NCBI GenBank assembly: GCA_023159155.1
Contig: JAJNNX010000057.1
Coordinates: forward strand, 1 to 64,000
Source: Ustulina deusta
Taxonomy: Eukaryota > Ascomycota > Sordariomycetes > Xylariales > Xylariaceae
Reading direction: 5' to 3'
Length of the DNA: 64,000 bases
Part shown: positions 1-14,400 of the stretch, one piece after another
How positions within the stretch are numbered: position 1 is the first letter of the stretch
Layout of the letters: each line of letters starts with the position of its first letter
Position numbers and translations under genes: made by a program
Notes under the pieces: model-generated
Told to the model about the DNA's origin: nothing
Seen by the model: the letters and a program-made list of their open reading frames with translations, nothing else
Databases searched by the model: none

Positions 1-644
1 AAAATGAAATATTCATAAAAGTTTTTATCTTTTATTAAGCTTAATTTATTATAAATTTTATAAAAAGATTCATAATTTTTAATAATAATTTTATTAAGTT
101 TTTTAATAAGCTTTATATATTAATAATTTATATAATATTTATTAGAAGAATTGTATTTAATATAGATTTATATTATAAAAAATAACTTTTAAAAATTTTA
201 TAAAATAGCTATAATAAATTTGTTTATTTTAAGTTCTTTAGTTTAAACTTTTTTTTAAAAAAATCACAAATATATTTTTAATTATTATATTTTTTAAAAA
301 CTATTACAATATATTAGAATTTATTTAAATTTTAGCCTTTTTATCTGCTTAATACTAAAAATATATTTAAATTGTTTAGCTATTTATTTATTTCAGTTTT
401 ATTAAATAAGAAATATTAGTTTATTTTTAGATTAAAAAATTTTTAAAATAAGCTATATTAAATATTTAAATATATATATATAAAATAGTATATACTATTA
501 ATAATTATTAAATAAAAAATATAATGCTTTAAAAGCTTTATAAATAATAAATATAAGTTTTATTTTTATTTATTAATTAATTATATTAGTAATAGTTTAT
601 AACTTTTATAAATATATATTAATAGCTCTAAAACTAAATCTAAC
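1..644. other. AT-rich RIP-degraded DNA outside element H
   Basis: Almost pure A+T, with no open frame of useful length and no repeat boundary I could define. Surviving C sits mostly in GCT/AGC contexts and CpA is nearly absent, the usual trace of RIP. Probably another ruined transposon into which element H inserted. Confidence 0.6.
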
Positions 645-864
645 TTACGATTAGTCGAATAAAGCTTTTATAACTAGTTTATTAATATTATAAACAAAGA
701 CTTTAAGTTTAAAAAAAAAAAAAAAGTCAGAGTTATAAAGTAAATAAAATAAACTTATATACATAGCTATAAATTATAGGTTAGTCTATATATAAACGTC
801 TTATTTTATTGCTAATAGGTCTAGAGTTCTTATAGATCTTACTAAAACTATATTAATTATTATA
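645..864 (-). repeat. Left (3') LTR of element H
   Basis: Reverse complement of the F-family LTR at 23852-24088. It is shared with the split right LTR at 38020-38156 and 45415-45510. Differences are nearly all C/T or G/A. It serves as the uninterrupted version of the LTR that A3 later entered. Confidence 0.75.
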
Positions 865-2013
865 CTACTTTTTTTTAAAACTAAAAGTTTAAATATAGTT
901 TATTAAAAACTTAGAAAGTTTTTATAAGTTTTTATAAACTAGTAAGTTTAATTAATATATTTTAAAAATTAAGCTATATATTAAGTATTATTAAAAATTA
1001 TAACTTTTTTAAAGATTTAATATATAATTTTTTATTTTTTATATATTTTTAATTATTTAATTTGTTTAATTTAAATTTTTGCTTTATTATTAATATTTTT
1101 AGCTAAAAGTAATAACTAAATTTACTAACATAAAAAATTTTTATTATTTTTTATAATTATTTAATATAAATAAGGTTTTTATTTTTAAAAATTAACGAAT
1201 CAAAAATATAACTAAATTTTATTCCTTTAAAATTTTAAAAAGTTTAACTAATTAAAAATTTAATCTAATAGTTAATACTTATATTATAAAACTTTTTTTT
1301 AAAAAAGATCTATTTTATTTTAAAGTTTATTAGGCGTTTTTTTCATTAGTTTATAGTTTATTATTTTATATAAAGGTTGCTATATTATATATTATTTTTT
1401 TAACATTTAACTTTAATAAATTAATTTAAATATTTATTATTTAGTATTAAAATTTATAACTGTTTTAGTAATATTATTATTAAAAATTTTATATATTATT
1501 TATTATAATTTTTTAGTAATAATATATTATATAATAAATATATAAAAAATTATATATAAATTTAAAACAAAAATAAAATTTTAGTTGTTTTAATATTTAT
1601 TAATATAAATAAAAAATATAATTTAATTTTAATTAGTTAATTTATTTTTTAAATTTAAAAATAATAAGTATTATAAAGTAGTGTTTAGTACTTATAAAAC
1701 TATTACATTACTATAAACTTAAAAATAAATAGTTTATATTATTTAATATTATATATTTAATATACTGAAAATCTATATAGATTTTTACAATATTTATTTT
1801 TTATTAAATAAAATTATAATCAAACAATTAAACTTGTTTATAAATATCTATATATAGTTATAACTTTATTAGTTAAATAATATATTTTTATTATTTATTA
1901 TTATATATTACTATATTATAGCTAATATAAATAATAAATAAAAAAAGCTAAAGTTTGTTTTTAATATTTTAATTTTTTATAATTATAATAATTATATATA
2001 TATTATTTATAAT
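865..2013 (-). other. 3' interior of element H, part 1
   Basis: RIP-degraded H interior lacking from the truncated element F. No open frame survives and I could not recognise any protein domain. Confidence 0.5.
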
Positions 2014-2211
2014 TGTTGGATTAATCGTACGCAATTAGCTAGGGCACTTACGGACCCCTTCGTACGAAGGGTATATAGGGGGCTCCCACCTACCCAATTC
2101 CTTCCTTTCTCTCCCTCCTTCGAGTGTGGCATATAGTGAATAGAGTGTATTCCACCACCTTGCAGGCATGTACTGCTGCTTTGGAAATATGCAGTACACT
2201 CTATTCAAACA
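2014..2211 (+). mobile_element. Non-RIPed solo LTR-like island
   Basis: A 198 bp stretch of normal base composition inside pure AT DNA. It starts TGTTGGATTAATCG and ends CTATTCAAACA, the TG...CA form of an LTR; the TGTTGGA start is typical of Copia LTRs and resembles the LTR of element I (54591). It holds a TATATAG box, a long CT-rich tract after it, a palindromic TTCGTACGAA, and an inverted repeat (GAATAGAGTGTA paired with TACACTCTATTC, around an inner GTACTGC/GCAGTAC). Flanks ATAAT and CTAAT share four of five bases, so the TSD is imperfect. Probably a solo LTR, too short or too rare for RIP. Confidence 0.55.
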
Positions 2212-3403
2212 CTAATTATATTTTAAATAAAACTAATAATATTTTGTTTTAATATTAATTATTTTGTATTAATTTTAGTATATAATAATAAAAATATAAA
2301 ACTTTTAAATTAAAACTATATAAAATAATTTTTTTTAAAAAATAATTTTAGGTATATATAGTTCTTTATTTTTATTTTTAGATTTTTATAGCTAGTTTTT
2401 TTGTTTATTAAGTTTATTAAGTTAGCTTTTTAAAAATTTTAAATAAAAAATCTATAATTAATATAAAATTTAATATTTTATTAAAAAGATTAATATTATT
2501 ATTATTTTTTAGTTTTTTAGTTTTATTATAAAAAGCTTTGTTATTTTTTTTAATAAAATATTAGCTACTACGTTTTTTTGTTCTAATTAGTACTAAAAAA
2601 TAATATTTAAGTTTAATAAAAAGTCAGTTTAATAGACTTATTATATTAATAAAATCTATTTATTTAAAAAATGTAATAAAGTTTTAATAATTAATTATTA
2701 TAAAAGATTTAGTTTTAAAAACTTTAAATAATAATATTTTAAAGTTATATTACTATTAAAATTTATAGTTTTAAATTAAATAAGCTGCTTAGTTAATATT
2801 ATTATTGCTAAATAATTTTTTTTATTATATTATATAAAATTTATTTTTATAGATATTAATTAGCTAAGCTTAAAAAAGCTAAAATAAGCGTTTTATATAT
2901 TTAAAAACTTGTTTTTTTTGTTCTAGTCTAATTATAAATAGCTTATTCTTTTTAGTAATTAGTTTAAAAAAGTAGCAATTTATTATATAAAAATAATAAT
3001 AAATATAGTTATAAAGCTTAAAAATAACTAAATTAATTAGTATTTTTTAAATTATTAAAATTTTAATTTAAAATTGTTTAAATCTTACTAAGATTAATTT
3101 TTATTTTTATTTTTGGTTTTATAATTATTTTTAATAATTAATAATAATAAATTAAAATAAACTTTTTAATATTTTTTTAATATTTAGCTTAATATAAATA
3201 AAAATTATTTTTTTACAATAAGTTAGTACTATTTTTTAGTTTTAAAATAAATTAAATATTATTAATAAATATTTATAAATTTATTTAAAAGTTTTTAAAT
3301 TTATATATTAATAAAAGCTTATTATTAAGCAGTTTTATTTTTAAACAAATAATAAAACTTTTTATTAAAATATTTTTTATAGATTTAAAAAAATAAAATA
3401 GTA
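2212..3403 (-). other. 3' interior of element H, part 2
   Basis: Continuation of the H interior up to the TSD TAGTA (3399-3403) where A1 inserted. Strongly RIPed; no gene. Confidence 0.5.
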
Positions 3404-3699
3404 TATTGAATAGGCTGTATAATATTATGTATATAAAACCAATAAATAATACGCATAAACGAATATAATCTATTATATATTATATATCTATAAAAAAAAT
3501 ATATATATATATATTTATACGAAGCATAAGTTTTATATTTATATAAGGGCTCACGCTATTATACGAGCTAACATAATAAAAAGAAATAAAAGGCTTTTTA
3601 TCCGGCCGAAGTTCAGCTAATATTTATACAAAAGCTAAACGTAAACTTATATTTATATAAGTTGCAAAATAAAGTTATATTAATATTAATTATTTTAAT
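3404..3699 (-). repeat. Left LTR of A1
   Basis: Same family as 4136-4436, 11134-11441, 38157-38459 and 45112-45409. It is followed by the A-family leader (to 4135), which reappears after the left LTRs of A2 and A3. Confidence 0.8.
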
Positions 3700-4135
3700 G
3701 TTAGCTATTTTTTTTTAGTTATACTGTTTGTTATATAAAAAAACAAAAAAACTATATAACTGCTTAAATTATATACAAAGTTTAATTACTAAAAAAATAA
3801 TTAGATTAATAATCTAGTTTATATATATAACTACTAAATTAATAAATCTTTTTCATAAAATTATAATACTATTATGAAGCTATTGTTTTAATATATAGTT
3901 AGTTAAAAACTATAAACTAATATTATTTAATAACTATTTAAATTAAAGCTAAATATTTCTTTTTGTTTTATATAATAGCAGAAGTTTATAATTAGCTAGT
4001 TTGTTTTGTTAGTAAGCTTTATATAAGCAGTTATTAATTAAAAGCTTTTAAAATTATTATGTTTAGCTAACAAGGCGGTTATTTATATATTAAAAATTAA
4101 CTAATTAAAAGTTAGATTAGTTTATATATAAAAGG

Positions 4136-4436
4136 TATTAAATGGGCTATATATGATATATTATATATAAAAACAAATAAATAATGCGCATAGACAGAAT
4201 ACAATCTAGTTAATACTATATTATTTATAAAAAAAAAAAAAATTGTTTATATAAATATAAATCTCTTATATTTATATAAAAACTTACGCTATTATATAAG
4301 CTAACATAACAAAAAAGAAAATAAGATCCTTTTTGTCCGGCCGAAGTCTAGCTAACATCTATACAAACAGCCAAGCATAAATTTGCATTTTATACAAGTT
4401 GCATAATAAAGTTATACTAATATTAGTTATTCTAAC
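4136..4436 (-). repeat. Left LTR of A2
   Basis: Begins TATTAAATGG (RIPed TGTTAAATAG) and ends ATTCTAAC. It keeps a GC-rich patch TTTTGTCCGGCCGAAG near 4331. Confidence 0.85.
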
Positions 4437-7400
4437 CTAGCTATTTTCTTTTTTGGTTATAACTGCTTGTTATATAAAAAAAACAAAAAAATAATTATGA
4501 TAACTGCCTAAATATATATATAAAAGTTGACTATTATAAGGTAACTAGATTAGCAAATCTAGTCTATATATATAAACTACTAGATCAATAGATTATTTTT
4601 TTTTAATAAAGTTATATAATAATATTACAAAGCTACTGCTTTAGCTATATAGTTAATCAAGAACTATAACTAAATATTACTTGGTAACTATTTAAATTAA
4701 AGCTAAATATTTACTCCTGCCCCGTATAACAGTAAAGTTTATAATTAACTGACTTATCTAATTAGTAGGCCTTATACGGACAGTTACTAATTAAAAGCTT
4801 TTAAAGTTGCTTATGTTTAATTAATTAGGCAGGTTATTTATATAAAAAGAAATTAACTAATTAGAAGTTAGGTTAGCTTATATATAAAAAAACTTGCATA
4901 TAAAAAAGTGCTCAAGTTTTCTATTGCTTTCCGTTCTCTTGTTATTTTTAAAATTCTTTGCTTATATATTTACCTGTCTTTATATACTATATATATTATA
5001 TATATTTATATAATAAATGCTATCTAGCTCTTTAGTAATAATAGTTATATATTAAGAATTATTAGCTAGAATAACAACTATTATATAGTATTGCTACTAA
5101 TAAACAATCCTAATAATTATTAGCTTATTATAGCGCTATATATTAATATATATATTTGTTTTCTTGTTATATATATGTTTTGTTTTAATATATTACTAAT
5201 ATTTTTGCTTTTATATATAAACTAATAAAGCTTAGGTTACTGCTATATTATTAGTTAATATATAAATCCAGGTGCTTACTAATATATGCTTTTTATATAT
5301 TTAATTGCGCTTATCCTCTGCTAAAAAGGTTATTTTTGATAATTTTTATCTAGTTATGTAGTACTACTATTACGATATATATAAGAGAATACCTATATAG
5401 TACGCAGTAATTACCTATTCTGCAGCTATTGCTAGATTATCGGGTTCCAAAATAATACTTACGTAGCAATATGTTTGGCGTTTGTATAACGCTTGTACAA
5501 TTATCACGTTTAAAAAAAAAGAGGTAAATTAGTTATATAATAAAGAAATAAGAAAAGAAAAAATGGGAAAGAGTAGTGTTTATATTTGTTTTTTTTTTTT
5601 TAAAGTTAATTTATTATATATTACTTTCATACTTCTGACTCTTTTTTTTTTATAAATACTATAGTTATATATAATTTTTTATATTTTATTAATAAATATT
5701 TTTATTTATATAGTTAACTTATTTATTAATACAAAAGTTTTTAAAGCTTGGTTTGGTGTTTTTTTTATAAATATATTAGCTGGATTATCTTTACTATTAA
5801 TTTATTATATTTCAGAGATTTTTTATTTTTTGTACGATTTTTTTAATAATATAATATTAATTATTAGGCGTTTTTTTTATATAGTGCCGAGTTTAACAAA
5901 CAATTATATAACAATTTTGAATCGGAACATAAAATAGCTAGAATTAGGAGCAGTTATAACATAGTTATAATTTTTCAAAATATTATATAAAAGGCAATAG
6001 TACTATTAAAACTATTAATTATGCTATATAATTTATTTATAAGTATGCTTTTTATTATTTTTTTATATTTGCTTAAATTCTAGTATATAATATTTTTTTT
6101 AATTTTAAAGCTTAAATTTTTTTTTATATAACGTTTAGTTCTTAATATAATTATAAATCTAAATTAAAAAGTTATATTTATATTGTTTATAAATAATTTA
6201 TTTATAAAAATAAATAGTTTTATATAATATAGGTTTATTAATACAAAAATTAGGCTATAATTCTTATTATCTATTTGTTACTAGATTTTTTAGTTTAAAT
6301 TCTTAATATTATATAGCTTAAAATATATAACTTAGGTAACTATATATAGGTTATATACTGCTTTAGGCTAGCAAATATTACTAATATATATATTTTTTGC
6401 TTATTATAAAATATATTATTATATAAAATTAGTTATATAAAAGTTAATCTAGTCTAATTAGTTTGCTTAGTTTTTTTAAGTTAAAATAATATTTTTTTTA
6501 AACAAAAATATAATTTGTTTACTATTAAACTTTATAAAGTAACTTAGCTAAATATTTTTTTTGGCTTTATATAAAACTTAGCTTACTATAATTTATATTT
6601 TTTTTTTTAAAAAAGCCTAGCAATATAAAACTAAACATATTATTTATTTATAATTTAATAATACTAAAATTTTTTAAAGGTCCTTTAATAAAAGTAAGCA
6701 TAGGTTATATATAAAAATAGTTATACTAAGCTTTTTATAATAATATTAGTAATATATTTTAAATTAGTATAGATTTAATTTAGTAAGTCTATATAAAAGT
6801 TATATAATCTATAGGATTGTTTTATTAAAATATTTTAATTTTAGTTCGGATAGTAGTTATATTAGGATTTTTTTGGCTAATTTGTTTTTTGATTGTATGT
6901 ATGCTTGCGTAATATTTTAAAGTTTGCCTGAAGCGTTAAAATTGCAAATTAGAAAAAGTCCTAGTACAAGTAGTAATTTTTAGCTTATTTGCTAGATTAT
7001 TAGCAATTAAATAAGTATTATTTCTTTTTTAGTATTGTTATAGCTTTATATAATAAGTTAGAACTTTTTATATAGCTTAGTTATTTTTATTTTTATTTTT
7101 TATATAAGCTAGAACTTAAAAATATAAATATTTGCTATATTTTATTAGATTATATTTTATAAATTAAAATATGCTTTATATAATAAAATTATTAATTTTA
7201 ATAGTGTTAGATTTTTTAAATAAGGCTCTAAGTATATTAATAATGCTATTTTTGTATAGTTTAACAGCTAAAGCATAATTCTATTCTTTTTAAGGGTTAA
7301 AAATAGTTAATTAATTTATTATATAAAAGTTATAATAAAATGTTTATAGTTTTTAGGGGTTATTTATGTTTTTTTTATATAATAAGGGCTTAAAAAAGTT

Positions 7401-9797
7401 ATATTTTTTTTTTTTTTAGTATGTTTGTCTGGAATATTGTCTTTAGTTATATAATAATAAAGCTTGACTTATGTCTAATAGAAACATATTAAGCTATTTG
7501 TTAAATTAATAACTAGATTAGATCTTTTAATTAATTTAATTTTATATAATCTATTTTAGCTTTCTTTTTTCTGCTATACTATTATTTTGCTATATAAAAT
7601 AACAAAAATATATTATATAAAACTGGCCTGTTATGCTAATTAATTGCACGATTAATTTTAACTTTGTTTTTTTATTATATAATATTTTTATAGCTTTTTT
7701 GATTGCCTTAGCCTTTTGTATATATTAAGTAAAAAAGGTAAGTTTTAATTAATTCTAAAGTAGGCTTTAAAACAAAAAGGATTAATATAAGGCTATTTGG
7801 CCTAATAGTATTATTTAAAGCTTTGATTGTTATTTAAAAGATTAACTTGTTTTTATATAATTACTATTTTAGCTTTTAATATATTATATATATAGCAAAA
7901 AAAGCTATATATTTTTTTAATCTTGCTAATTGTTTAATGCGCCTTAATAAGCATTGCATAGTATTAAGTGCTTATAATTCTTGCTTAGTTTTAAAATTCT
8001 TTAAATAAAAAGTTTATATTTAGGTTATATATAATATAGTTAAAAAATCTTTAATATATATTAATCTAGGCATTTATATAGCGTTTTTTAAGTATTTTAT
8101 ATAATATTAATTTAAAAAAAGTTGCTACTTAAAAAGATATAGTAATATTAATAATATAAAAGATTTGCTTATTGTTTATTTATATAGCATTAATTATAAC
8201 TTTATAATTAAAATTATAATTATTTTTAATTAAGAACTTAAATTATTAAAGTGCTAGGTTATATAATTAATAGTAGTAATAGAATTTCTAGATTTTTTTT
8301 AAAATTAAATAATTAATATTATATTTTGTATAACAAAGCATTCTATATAGTCTTTTTATATAAAAGTGTTTAAATTAATAGTATAACTACTGTAGTTCTG
8401 TTTTAATAAAATATAGTCTAGCTTTATATAAACTTATATTAAAAAATAAATATTTTTATTTATATATAATAAAATAGTTTTTTTATTTTTTTATATAATA
8501 ATATTTTTTATATTATTAGAATATGCTTATAAGCGGTTTATATTTTTTAGCAAAAAAAAAAACAGTATTAAGCTATTTAAAATATAATATATTATTATAC
8601 TACAAGAATTATCTATTTGTATAGTACTTATAGCAGTAATTATATTATTACTGCTAAACCTAATATTTGTACTGCCTAAAGTCTAGTTTATTTTTATACA
8701 AAAGTAAAATCTAAAATAAGTTTTTAATTATATTTTTCTTACTATTAAATAGTTTAAAATGCCTATATCCCAGAGTTTGCTTTAGTATTTTATATAATAT
8801 TAGTTGCTAAAAATAAACTGGTCGGATAGTACGTCCGTTTTATAGTTTTAAATATTTTTTCTAATCGTATAATAAATAAAAGCGTTATTTATAAAAAATT
8901 AGGTTAATTAGCTCCCAAATTCTTTTTTAATATTTTTATTGCTTTTATTTAGTTTTAAGTATTTTTTAAAATCTATAAAGTATACTAAAAACTCTTTAGG
9001 TATAGGTTCTATTTTATTAATTATTTTGTACGAATTGAAATATTAGTTCTTTATATAAGTTTATTTTTAAGAGGTATGTTTTATTAACTAGCATTTCTTT
9101 TTATAGCATACAAAGTATTTTTTGTTTATATAATAGTTCTAAATGTTTTAATCTTTTGGGTTATAGCGCTTTATGCCTAGTCTGCTTAAAGATTTAAGAA
9201 ATCTGTACTATTAGCTTTTTATATAATTGATTTAATTATATCTCTGGTTTATAAAATAAGCATTATTATTTTTTTATATAAAGTTTTTTAATATATTATT
9301 AGTTATTATTTGGATATATATTCGGAAGTTTAAAAAAAAAACCTTTGCTTGTTAGCTTTTAAAATATAAGAGCTATAGTTAATTCTAGTACTTTTTAATA
9401 TATTTATATAATAGTTATATTAAATTAGATTTTTTTTAATAACTTGTATTAAATATTTGTTGTATTTTTGCAAACTTATTAATTATAAGCTTTAGTATTT
9501 TATATAGTATTAAATCTAGGTTTTTTTTTTTTTTTTATATAAAAATAATTATAGTCTAGTTAGCTTAGTACTAGCTATAATTTATATTAGTATTAAAGTA
9601 AGCATTTATTATATAATAGATCTTATACCAAGATTTTTTAGGTCTGATTTAATAAATATAAAAATCTTTTATATAACCCTTAAAGATTATTAAAAATATT
9701 ACATAGTATTAATCCTTTATAATACTAAATTTTTAATAAGTATTTATAAATAAACATGCTTTATTATAAAATAAGTTATATAATTAGCCTATATAGG

Positions 9798-9830
<33 letters not shown>

Positions 9831-11133
9831 TATATTTTTTAAAAAAAATTATTTTATTTTATATATCTTTTATAAAAAATAGATTTAAAAAAAGATTATT
9901 TAATATAAGGTTTAATATTATATAAAAGTATGCCTATTATATAAAGGTTTAAAAAAGGTTATAAATAATAAAATATTTATATATTAATTAAAAGTTCGGC
10001 TTATAGCCTGCCTTTGTTATATAATTATATATAAGTTTAGAAATATTCTAAAACTTAAATAGTAAGTTATATAAATAAAGCAGTATAGTGCTCGGGGGTC
10101 TAAAATTATATGTTCCGAATAAATTTAAGCTATATAAGTTCTAGTTGCTTAATTAGCAGTTCTAGTTCGGTTCGTACAATAGGCTAAAAAGTTAGTATAG
10201 GCCGGGGTATAAAAATAAGCTAAAAAATAGGTTGAAATTATTAATTTAATATAAAAAAAATTAAAAGTTGTTATATAAAAAGTAAAAAAATAGATTAAAT
10301 AATTAGAAGTTTTAAAGAATTTTTTATATTTTTAGATTTATTTCATATAATTATTTTAAAGTTTTTTAGATATAATTTTTTATTTATTTATATTTGTACG
10401 TTTTATTATTAAATAATCTAAAACAATTTTATATATAAGTTATAATATATATTTTTAAAATTTTGGTTTATTTAATTTTTAAAATTTTTTTTGTATATTT
10501 ATTTAAATAGTTATATATTGGTTAGCAAATAAATATATTTTTTAATCTAAAAAGCTATCTATATATTTAGTATTTTTTATATTATAATACTTAGGTTAAT
10601 ATTTTTTTTTAGTACTTAAAATTAAAATATTTTTATATATTTTTTATATTTATATTATATTTTTTAGTAAGTTTTTTATATATAACAAAAATGTCCGATT
10701 TGGCTGTTTTAGCTATATTATAAAATATATTTAATGATATAAAAAAAAAAAAAAAAAAAGTTAAAAGGGTTATTTAGCTATTATATAATAATATAATTAG
10801 GGTTAGCACAACTATATACTATTTTTCTTTTTTTTTATATATTACTTTAATGCTCCGTTAAAAAAAGTAAAATAATCGTATAGCAAAAGTTTAGATCTTC
10901 TTTCTTTTTTATAATAATTAAATATTCTAACGTTCTATTAAAAGAAGTAAAATATTTGTTTTATTTTATACGATTACCCCAACGCTCCGTTAGAAAAAAT
11001 AAAATAATTATATAGTAAAAATTTAAAATATAATATAAAAACTTATTAATACTACAAATTAGATTCTATTTTTATTTTTATTAATTTATAGTATTTCTAT
11101 AATTATATAAATATTTTTATAACTACTAATTAA

Positions 11134-11441
11134 TATTAAATAGGCTATATATAATATATTATATATAAAACAAATAAATAATACATATAAACAAAATATA
11201 ATCTATTATATACTATGTTATTTATAAAAAAAAAAAAAAAAAAAGAATATTTATATAAAGCATAAGTCTTTTATATTTATATAAGAGCTCACGCTATCGT
11301 ACGAGCTAACATAACAAAAGGGAAATAAGGTCCCTTTTGTCCGGCCGAAGTCCGGCTAACATCTGTACAAAAACCAAGCGTGAACTCGCATTCCATACAA
11401 GTTACACAATAAGGTTGTAACCAATGCCAGTTATTCCAACA
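11134..11441 (-). repeat. Right LTR of A2
   Basis: One of the best-preserved LTRs of the family. Its last 120 bases keep near-normal GC (CCGGCCGAAGTCCGGC near 11340), while its first 180 are AT-only. Confidence 0.88.
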
Positions 11442-11446
11442 AAAGG

Positions 11447-14400
11447 ACTTATATATAAAAAGTTGTTTAAGTTTTTTATTACTTTTTGTTTTTTTATTAT
11501 TTTTTAAAATTTTTTGCTTTATATGTTTGCCTATCTTTATATATTATATATATAATAAATATAATTTAGTTTTTTAGTAATAATAGTTATATATTAAAAA
11601 CTATTAGCTAAAATAGTAACTACTATATAGTATTACTATTAATAAATAATTTTAATAATTATTAGCTTATTATAACGCTATATATTAATATATATATTTA
11701 TTTTCTTATTATATATATATTTATTTTAATATATTAGTAATATTTTAGTTTTTTTATATATAAACTAATAAAGTTTAAGTTGCTATTATATTATTTGTTA
11801 ATATATAAATCTAAATATTTGCTAATATATTTTTTATATCTTTAATTATACTTATTTTTTGCTAGAAAGCTTATTTTTGTACGGTTTTTATTTAATTACG
11901 TAGTACTACTATTGCTATATATATAAAGAATGCTTATATAGTACGTAGTAGTTATATATTCTATAACTATTGCTGGATTATTAGGTTTTAAAGTAATACT
12001 TATATGGTATATGTTTAGCGTTTATATAGCGCTTAGTACAATTATTATATTTAAAAAAAAAGTAAATTAGTTATATAATAAAGAAAAAAAAAAAAAAAAA
12101 AAAGAAGTAATATTTATATTTGTTTTTTTTTAAAGTTAATTTATTATATATTACTTTTATACTTTTGATTCTTTTTATTTTATAAATACTATAATTATAT
12201 ATAATTTTTTATATTTTATAAATAAATATTTTTATTTATATAATCAATTAATTTATTAATATAAAGGTTTTTAATGCTTAGTTTAGTATTTTTTTTATAA
12301 ATATATTAACTAGATTATTTTTGCTATTAATCTATTATATTTTAAAGATTTTTTTTTATATAATTTTTTAAATAATATCATATTAATTATTAATTATTCT
12401 TTTTATATTATACTAAATTTTATAAAGCAATTATATAACAATTTTAAGTTTAAATATAATATAACTAATATTAAAAATAAACTAAATATAATTATAATTT
12501 TTTAAAATATTATATAAAAAGCAATAGTATTATTAAAACTATTAATTATTTTATATAACTTGTTAATAAATATACTTTTAATTATTTGTTTATATTTATT
12601 TAAGTTTTAGTATATAAAATTTTTTTTAATTTTAAAGCTTGATTTTTTATATATATAGTGCTTTGTAGCTAATATAATAATAAATCTAAATTAAAAAATT
12701 ATATTTATATTATTTATAAATAATCTATTTATAAAAATAAAAAGCTTTATATACCATAGGTTTAGTAATACAAAAGTTAGGCTATAGTTCTTCTTAATTA
12801 TTTATTGTTAGACTTTTTAGTTTATATTTTTAATATTATATAGCTTAGGATCTATTATTTAAGCTATAATATATAAGTTATACGCTACTTCTAGCTAGCA
12901 AATATTATTAATATATATATATTTTTGCTTGTTATAAAACATATTACTAAATAAAATCAGTTATATATAAAAATTATTATATTTAGTTTTTTTTAATAGT
13001 ATTAATAATAAATCTTAAACTAGTATAATCTTAATTTTGCAAGTTTATATAATAGTTATATAATTTATAATATAGTTTTATTAAAATATTTTAATTTTAA
13101 TTTAAATAATAATTATATAAAGATCTTTTTTATTAGTTTGTTTTTTAATTATATATATATTTATATAATATTTTAAAGTTTGCTTAAAGTATTAAAATTA
13201 TATATTAAAAAAGTCCTAGTATAAATAGTAATTTTTAGTTTATTTATTAAATTATTAGTAACTAAATAAACATTATTTCTTTTTTAGTATTATTATAGCT
13301 TTATATAATAAATTATAATTTTTTATATAGTTTAATTATTTTTTTTAATGTTTTATATAAGCTAGAACGTAAAAATATAAATAGTATTATATTTAGCTAG
13401 GTTATACTTTATAAATTAAAATATATTTTATATAATAAGATTATTAATTTTAATAATATTTGATTTTTTAAATAAAGCTTTAAATATATTAATAATACTA
13501 ATTTTATATAATTTAATAGCTAGCGTATAATTTCATTTTATTTTTAGTATAAAGAACAATTAGCTAATTTATTATATAAAAGTTATAAAAAATTTTGTAG
13601 CTTTTAGAAATTATTTTTAATTTTTTTATATAACTAATAATTAAAAAAGTTATATTTTTTTTTTTTTTTTTAAAATATGTTTTTTAGTTATATAATAATA
13701 TAGTTTAATTTATATTTATTTAAAGCGTATTAAGCTATTTGTTAAATTAATAATTATATTAGATCTTTTAATCGATTTAATTTTATATAATCTATTTTTT
13801 TTTTTTTTGCTATATGAAGACTTTATTTTATAAAAATAAAAATAATATATTATATAAAGCAGAGCTATTACACTAATTAATTATATATTTAATTCTAACT
13901 TTTTTTTTTTTATAGTATTTTTATAGCTTTTTTAATTGCTTTAGCTTTTTATATAATATTAAGCGAAAAAAGTAAATTTTAGTTAATTTTAAAGTAAGCT
14001 TTAAAAATAAAAAAACTTAATATAAAACTGTTTAGTTTAGCAATATTATTAAAAGCTTTAATTATTATTTATAAAACTAATTTAATTTTTATATAATAAT
14101 TAAGCTTTATTTTTAAAATATTATATATATAATAAAATAATTTATATATTTTTTAAATTTTGCTAATGATTTAGTATGCTTTGATAAATATTATATAATA
14201 TTAAATATTTATAATTTTAGCTTAGTTCTAAAAATTTTTAAACAAAAGATTTACATTTAGGTTATATATAATATAATTAAAAAGTTTTTAATATATATTA
14301 ATTTAATATTTATATAGTACTTTTTAAATATTTTATATAAATATTAATTTAAAAAACATTATTATTTAAAATAATATAAAAATATTTATTATATAAAAGA

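Larger units (their letters stand above)
4136..11441 (-). mobile_element. Element A2: full-length Copia-like element nested in A1
   Basis: A complete 7,306 bp copy with LTRs at 4136-4436 and 11134-11441 and the 5-bp TSD AAAGG at 4131-4135 and 11442-11446. The A1 interior continues directly after the right TSD (ACTTATATATAAAAAG at 11447), matching what follows the leader in A3. Its interior aligns along its whole length with A3 and with A1 from 11447 onward. It is fully RIPed and no open frame survives. Copia assignment rests on the LTR termini, the length and the 5-bp TSD, not on protein motifs. Confidence 0.9.
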
